Shown piece after piece: positions 59,636 through 64,000 of a stretch of 64,000 nt of DNA (position 1 is its first letter; each line of letters starts with the position of its first letter). Source of the DNA: Janthinobacterium sp. 64 (GTDB taxonomy: Bacteria > Pseudomonadota > Gammaproteobacteria > Burkholderiales > Burkholderiaceae_D); assembly GCF_002813325.1 (NCBI RefSeq), contig NZ_PHUG01000001.1, positions 3,596,001 through 3,660,000 on the forward strand, given 5' to 3'. The notes under the pieces are model-generated. The model did not search any database. It saw only the letters and a list, made by a program, of their open reading frames with translations, and was not told where the DNA came from. A program made the translations under genes and the position numbers.

Positions 59636-61126
59636 TTACATCTGCTGCGCCACGTCCGGGTACAAGCGCGCCAGCACATCGGAAGTGATCGTCGTGAGGA
59701 TTGGCTGCGTGCGTTCGGTCGCCGACTCAAGGGATTTCTCGCGGCGCACGTCTTTCCACAACTCGGCCAATACGCCCTCATGGCGCGCCACCGCTTGTTC
59801 GACCTCATCCTGCCAAAAGGCCGGCGCTTCGCTTTCCACGAAATTGCCGCGGCCACGGCCAAAATGCGCCACCGCCAAGTAACGCAGCACACCTGCTACC
59901 ACCAGGGTACGCAGGAAGGCATCTGTAAATTGCATCGTGGGTTCATTGCGGTCGGTGCCGGAATTAAAACCCCAGGCGGCGCCCGCGAATGTCAGCGCAC
60001 CGACCACACCGCCGAGCAAGGCGCCCGTGCCCAAGGTCAGGCCGCCGGAAATCAGGTCGGCCGACAAGCCCGTCGCCGCACCGGAAATCATGGCGCCCAA
60101 TAACCCCGCCTGTGCCTTGTCGATCGGCGCACGCACAGCGAAATTTTCCCGTATCCGGCTGTTGATCTTATGCGCATCGGTAGGATCGAGTTTGTGCAAG
60201 ATCAACAGTTCACGCGTCGTTTCGCCGCTGTGCGTATTGAGCCGCGCCACCAGATTGGCCATGGCCTTTTCTTGCCTTTGCTGTTCAGCATTCTTGCCGA
60301 TACCCACGACCTGCAAAGCCGATTTCAGCAAGCCCTTGGCGACGGGCTCAATGGCTTCGCGATCCTGCCCAGCCATGGCCAGCTGCGTGGCCAGCAAATG
60401 CATAGCCTGCTGGAAACGTGCCGTATTCTGCGTTTGCCAGGCCGCAAACAAACGCGCATAGCCGGCTTGCTGCGATTGTGGCAACAACTTGCCCACAGCT
60501 TCGTAAAACACGCGCTCATGCACCCAGCAGCGGGCAAAGGCGTCGAGGGCCAGGACGTCGCGCACGATGGGATATTGCTCCAAATGCTCGCGCCAACGCG
60601 CCTGCTCGCCGTGCTCCTCATTGCCAGGGCGCGGCGGCCCCATCTGATTGAGCAAGACCACCACCGGCTTGCCCAGCCATTCGAGAATTTTCATTTCCGC
60701 CGGCAAGTAACCCGCATCCCTGGGGTTTTCCGAAGAATTCACCAGGTATAGCACGACGTCGGCCGCGTCCTTGGCCGTGCGCAACGCTTGCTGACTGAGC
60801 CAGAACGGACGGTCGCGATAACGGTCCAGCACTTCGCGCAGGAACCAGCCGATGGGATTGCCGGACTGCCCCAGACGCTTGAGCAAGCGCACGGAGTCGC
60901 CAAAGCCGGGGGTGTCCCACAATTGCAAGGCATCGCCCTGCGGCGTGGCCAGCAAGGTGTGCGATTCCGCAAACACGGTCACGTGGGCGGCGTCGCGCAC
61001 TTCGCCGATATCCACGCCCACCAGGGTGCGCGCCAAGGTCGTCTTGCCATTATTCGTATGCGAAATCAGCGCAAACTGAATCTGCACCGCATCATCCTGG
61101 ACATCTTTATTCACATTCACACTCAT
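59636..61126 (-). CDS. GTPase with DUF3482 domain
   Basis: A 496-residue protein. The N-terminal GTPase domain has the P-loop in ALISHTNNGKTTLARTLVG, the switch II motif WDTPGFGDS and a G4-like VVLLNQMGP in place of the usual NKxD. The DUF3482 half follows. A hydrophobic Gly/Ala-rich hairpin near residues 355-400 (LLGAMISGAATGLSADLISG, LLGGVVGALTFAGAAWGF) suggests membrane contact. The ATG at 61126 overlaps the stop of the DUF2868 gene by 4 bp (ATGA); the longer frame to 61237 lies inside that gene. The pair is conserved in proteobacteria as far as I recall, with no known role. Confidence 0.9.
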   Translation of the reverse strand: MSVNVNKDVQDDAVQIQFALISHTNNGKTTLARTLVGVDIGEVRDAAHVTVFAESHTLLATPQGDALQLWDTPGFGDSVRLLKRLGQSGNPIGWFLREVLDRYRDRPFWLSQQALRTAKDAADVVLYLVNSSENPRDAGYLPAEMKILEWLGKPVVVLLNQMGPPRPGNEEHGEQARWREHLEQYPIVRDVLALDAFARCWVHERVFYEAVGKLLPQSQQAGYARLFAAWQTQNTARFQQAMHLLATQLAMAGQDREAIEPVAKGLLKSALQVVGIGKNAEQQRQEKAMANLVARLNTHSGETTRELLILHKLDPTDAHKINSRIRENFAVRAPIDKAQAGLLGAMISGAATGLSADLISGGLTLGTGALLGGVVGALTFAGAAWGFNSGTDRNEPTMQFTDAFLRTLVVAGVLRYLAVAHFGRGRGNFVESEAPAFWQDEVEQAVARHEGVLAELWKDVRREKSLESATERTQPILTTITSDVLARLYPDVAQQM

Positions 61127-62601
61127 GCTGCGGCCGATACTTTCAAGCCGACACCGGCGTCGAGCGGGTGCAAGGCGGGATTGAGCAAATTGACCACGGT
61201 GGCCGTGGTTTGATGGAACTGGCAGAACTGTTTCCACAGAGCAACTCGCTCCGCCAGACGCGCGCCGTTATCCGCCTGCTCGCCAGCGTGCTCCAAATAG
61301 CTGGACTCATCGACCAGCACGGCGATGCCGCGTGTCGACGATTGCACCAGGTAATCGAGGAAGGCGCCGTGATTTTCCTTTTCCGGCGTCGCCGTCAGGT
61401 TGAACAGCACGGCCGTGATATTGACTTGCGGATCATTCAGGTCCGTGCCGCGCAAGACCTCCTGCGGCTCGTCGCCATACGACGTCGATGGACGCAGCAT
61501 CATGCGCCCCTGCTCGCCAAACAGCATGATGGACAACTGGCCCAGGCCCTTGTGGCGCGCCTCATCGACAGTAAAGCTGTACGGCAAGACGCGCAGCATG
61601 CCGCCCGTGGCCACACCGATGCTTTCATTGAGCTTGCGGAAATACGGTTGATCAAGATCCAGCGGAAAGTGCTTGGCCAGGCGCGCGGCGCGCCAATTGT
61701 TGACCAGGGCAAGGATCAGGCGGGGGACGACGACCAGCAGGAAAATCGTTGCCGCATACAAATGCACCCAGCGCGCGCCACCTTCGACGGTCGTCGTTTG
61801 CGGGAAACGCAGCGCTTCGATTTCCGCCAGCGAAAAACCTTGCAAATGAAACAGGGCAATCGCTGGCGCAAACAGGGTCGAAAGCAGGCTGTGCACCTGG
61901 CTGGCACTCAAAAAGGTGCTCTCCCAGCCGGCCGCGTATTGCGACAGGAAACCGCGCGCATACAGCGAGGCGACGGCGCCGATGGCAAACATGGCGGCGC
62001 TCAAATGGATGGTACGGCTCAGGCGCGCGGCCGTCAGCTTGGCGCTCAGGTGCGCCCATTCCCCCATGAAACTGAGCAAGCCCGAGGACAGGGCGTGCGG
62101 CAGCTTGCGCGGCAAAGCCAGGCGGCCCACGCTCAGGTGGCGCACCAGTCCCGCTTTTGGCCAGCCCAGGGAGTGCGAGGGGATGCATAGCCAGATCAGC
62201 AAGCCCAGGTAGACCAGCACATTCCAGGCGATGATCAGCAGCAAGGGCGCCGACAGCAGGTCCACGCGGTGCGGATCGGTGATGCGGTCGAGCCCGGCGC
62301 CCAGCAGCAGGGCCAGCAAGGGCAGGGTCAGCGCCAGGGTTTTCATGCCGTTGCGACGCGTCGCAAACGCAGCGAAGGCGGGGGTGCGCTCGGTGATGCG
62401 CTTGATGATCAGTTCGGAGCGCTGCTGCAGGAAATCGTCACCCGTGACTTCGGCCTGCTTGCCCGAGGCTTGCCACTGCGCAAGCTCACGCGCGCTGCGG
62501 CTGGCATACATGCGGTCGTCCTCGCTGAGGACTTCTTTTTTCTGATCGGCCGTTTCGATAGCACGGACCAATACCACTTCTCTCGCAATCTGCTCGTTCA
62601 T
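61123..62601 (-). CDS. DUF2868 membrane protein
   Basis: A 492-residue protein. A charged N-terminus (MNEQIAREVVLVRAIETADQ) precedes several transmembrane helices: two near residues 85-140, one after LSRTIHLSAAMFAIGAVASL, and one near ATIFLLVVVPRLILALV. A soluble C-terminal domain follows (VLPYSFTVDEARHKGLGQLS, GIAVLVDESSYLEHAGEQAD). The ATG at 62601 has AGGAGC upstream; the long upstream frame is not protein-like. It is translationally coupled to the DUF3482 GTPase, so the two probably form a membrane-GTPase complex. The function is unknown. Confidence 0.88.
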   Translation of the reverse strand: MNEQIAREVVLVRAIETADQKKEVLSEDDRMYASRSARELAQWQASGKQAEVTGDDFLQQRSELIIKRITERTPAFAAFATRRNGMKTLALTLPLLALLLGAGLDRITDPHRVDLLSAPLLLIIAWNVLVYLGLLIWLCIPSHSLGWPKAGLVRHLSVGRLALPRKLPHALSSGLLSFMGEWAHLSAKLTAARLSRTIHLSAAMFAIGAVASLYARGFLSQYAAGWESTFLSASQVHSLLSTLFAPAIALFHLQGFSLAEIEALRFPQTTTVEGGARWVHLYAATIFLLVVVPRLILALVNNWRAARLAKHFPLDLDQPYFRKLNESIGVATGGMLRVLPYSFTVDEARHKGLGQLSIMLFGEQGRMMLRPSTSYGDEPQEVLRGTDLNDPQVNITAVLFNLTATPEKENHGAFLDYLVQSSTRGIAVLVDESSYLEHAGEQADNGARLAERVALWKQFCQFHQTTATVVNLLNPALHPLDAGVGLKVSAAA

Positions 62602-62663
62602 GGTGCTCCTGTTCTTGTATGAAACGACAACTAGACAGGCAGATTGTGACGTACTTTTGTGTT

Positions 62664-63365
62664 TCAGGCCAACGCGTCCTCGGCCCGGAACAAATGATGC
62701 AGCAGATATATCAGGAAAGCAGCGATCCAGGCAGACCACAAGGTGTGCGTGAAAAATTGCGTACCTTGCAACTGCTGCTGCCAGCCTGCCACCAAACCGC
62801 ACAGCAGCATGATCGCTGCCAGCAGAAACGCCATGCGTGGCCGTGCTGGCAGGCAGAACAATGGTAAGGCCAGTATCCACCAGGCAGTGTTTGCCTGAGT
62901 CGCCGGCAGGCAAACCATGGCAGACGCACTGGCGGGCAATGTTTCCAGCAGACGCGCATAAGGTTCCAGTCCGCCATAGCGCAGCAAATCCGTGGGGCAA
63001 GGCACGTCGCTGAATGAAGAGAGTAAATAGATGCTTGGCGGTACCAAAACGGCCGACAGGGCCACGACGCGCAAGGCACTGCGGCGTGATGCAAGCCAGG
63101 CCAGCGGACGCAAGGTATCCCAGATGGCCAGGCCGATCACGGCGGCGCCAAGCAAGGTCATGCCAAACTGAAAACTGCCCACCAACGCGCTGTCAGCGCC
63201 GGCAAATTGCCCACGCGTCCCATCAAACATACTGTCGGCGATCATGAGGTCGAGGTTGCTGTAATTGCCGATCCAGAGGATCAGCACGGCTGACAGCATC
63301 AGGATGCTATCAATGCCTTTGGGAGTTTTGACGAGTTTAAGCTTGGCCAGCATGGGTGCACACAT
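62664..63365 (-). CDS. PAP2-like membrane protein lacking most catalytic residues
   Basis: A product of about 233 residues with five or six helices. The C-terminal half follows the membrane PAP2 phosphatase pattern, but where active enzymes have a PSGH-type motif this one reads CLPATQANTAWW, without the His. Where they have a SHDLW-type motif it reads FFTHTLWSAW, keeping one His but losing the Asp. No KxxxxxxRP motif is visible. It may be a pseudo-enzyme that binds lipid phosphates. The start at 63365 is uncertain (63353 is an option; the frame is open to 63500). An OmpR-type direct repeat and a sensor kinase gene lie just upstream. Confidence 0.7.
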   Translation of the reverse strand: MCAPMLAKLKLVKTPKGIDSILMLSAVLILWIGNYSNLDLMIADSMFDGTRGQFAGADSALVGSFQFGMTLLGAAVIGLAIWDTLRPLAWLASRRSALRVVALSAVLVPPSIYLLSSFSDVPCPTDLLRYGGLEPYARLLETLPASASAMVCLPATQANTAWWILALPLFCLPARPRMAFLLAAIMLLCGLVAGWQQQLQGTQFFTHTLWSAWIAAFLIYLLHHLFRAEDALA

Positions 63366-63537
63366 TACTTGATGAGATGAAAGGGACTGGCCGCACAGGA
63401 CTGCAGCCATGGAAGTCATCGTACAGTGCCAATATGAAGAGAACATGACGCTGCCCACCGAGCGCAGCACGCACGATGCAAAATGAGCTTCCGGTCTCAC
63501 CTTACAAGTGCCAGCATGAATTACGTGTCAACAGGGC

Positions 63538-63554
63538 GTTAAGTTTTCGTTAAC
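63538..63554. promoter_or_regulatory. Possible PmrA/OmpR-type direct repeat
   Basis: GTTAAGTTTTCGTTAAC has two GTTAA half-sites 11 bp apart, the spacing favoured by OmpR-family regulators such as PmrA and QseB. It lies in the gap between the sensor kinase gene end and the PAP2-like gene start. Confidence 0.5.
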
Positions 63555-63572
63555 TACACGCAAAAAGCCAGC

Positions 63573-64000
63573 TTAAATGAAATCAATCCGCAGCACGCTG
63601 CCCCCTGCGGGGCGGGCAGCGAATCCCAGTTCCGCGCCCAGATACAGGCAAATGCGTTGAACCAGGCCCAGCCCCAGGCCTGTACCGGATGAGCCGCTCA
63701 AATTGACCGGTATGGGTTGACGCAGCAGGCGTGCGCGGGCCGCTTCGGGCAAGCCCGGCCCCGTATCCTCGACGATCAGCGCGCGTCCGGCCAGGCGCAC
63801 GGTCACTTCTCCCTGCAAGGTGTACTGGCAGGCATTGCGCACCAGGTTGCCAATGGCGGCGGCCAGCAATTCACGCGGGGCGTTGACCAGAAAATCCTCG
63901 CCATCCGCAAACACCAGGGTAAGCGGTTTGCCTGCCGTATATGATTGACAGCGCAGGCATTCCTGGCGAGCCAGTTCCGCCACGGAGAGTGACGTGCACT
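63573..64000 (-). CDS. Sensor histidine kinase, C-terminal part (runs off the window)
   Basis: The last 142 or so residues of a kinase. The HATPase domain is complete, with N-box NLVRNACQYT, G1 EDTGPGLP and G2 GTGLGLGLVQRI, ending SVLRIDFI. The reading stays open to the window edge, so the sensor and HisKA parts lie beyond. The type resembles the QseC/PmrB group, which usually pairs with OmpR-type regulators; the regulator gene would lie outside the window. The PAP2-like gene follows about 200 bp downstream. Confidence 0.88.
   Translation of the reverse strand, partial: CTSLSVAELARQECLRCQSYTAGKPLTLVFADGEDFLVNAPRELLAAAIGNLVRNACQYTLQGEVTVRLAGRALIVEDTGPGLPEAARARLLRQPIPVNLSGSSGTGLGLGLVQRICLYLGAELGFAARPAGGSVLRIDFI

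Overview
The window looks like chromosome from a betaproteobacterium of the Oxalobacteraceae, most like Janthinobacterium or a close relative. The reasons are high-GC coding DNA, an rRNA operon ordered 16S-tRNA-Ile-tRNA-Ala-23S-5S, and household genes (aceK, ubiX, tex, ivd with a MerR regulator) of Burkholderiales type. The genus is inferred from general resemblance and was not tested by alignment.

Region 1 (1-5.3 kb, minus strand) holds the start of a response regulator, its PAS histidine kinase, and a SNF2-family helicase. Region 2 (4.7-28.6 kb, all minus strand) is the most striking part. Reading downstream it encodes: a soluble STN/TonB-C-like protein, an ECF sigma factor and a FecR-like anti-sigma factor; a 4542-residue two-partner-secretion exoprotein (TpsA); its TpsB transporter; an ExbB fused to a periplasmic DUF2341/LamG lectin-like half; ExbD, with an apparent one-base frameshift; TonB; a Porin_5-like porin; a periplasmic coiled-coil protein; and a YbjN protein. 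Intrinsic terminators follow tpsA and the YbjN gene. The layout suggests a surface-adhesin system with its own sigma/anti-sigma control and its own proton-driven TonB motor.

Region 3 (28.8-34.1 kb) contains a small secreted protein, Tex, a GNAT acetyltransferase, GrxD and UbiX, a 120-bp imperfect palindrome, and an HTH repressor with a perfect operator at its own promoter. Region 4 (34.7-41.5 kb, plus strand) is a branched-chain acyl-CoA catabolic cluster: a LiuR-like MerR regulator, isovaleryl-CoA dehydrogenase, AceK, thiolase, an SDR and a second acyl-CoA dehydrogenase. Matching 20-bp palindromes precede the regulator and ivd. Region 5 (41.6-52.6 kb) is about the envelope: a BrkB-like membrane protein, a Tat-exported LD-carboxypeptidase, a TonB-dependent receptor, a peptide-type binding protein, a nucleoside-recognition membrane protein, PBP4 and a CPBP protease.

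Region 6 (52.9-58.4 kb, minus strand) is a complete rRNA operon with promoter, boxA elements, RNase III stalk repeats and terminator. Region 7 (58.5-64 kb, minus strand) holds a tartrate/D-malate dehydrogenase-type enzyme, an overlapping DUF3482 GTPase/DUF2868 membrane protein pair, a PAP2-like membrane protein that lacks most catalytic residues, and the 3' end of a sensor kinase gene running off the window. No CRISPR array, prophage or intact insertion sequence was seen.
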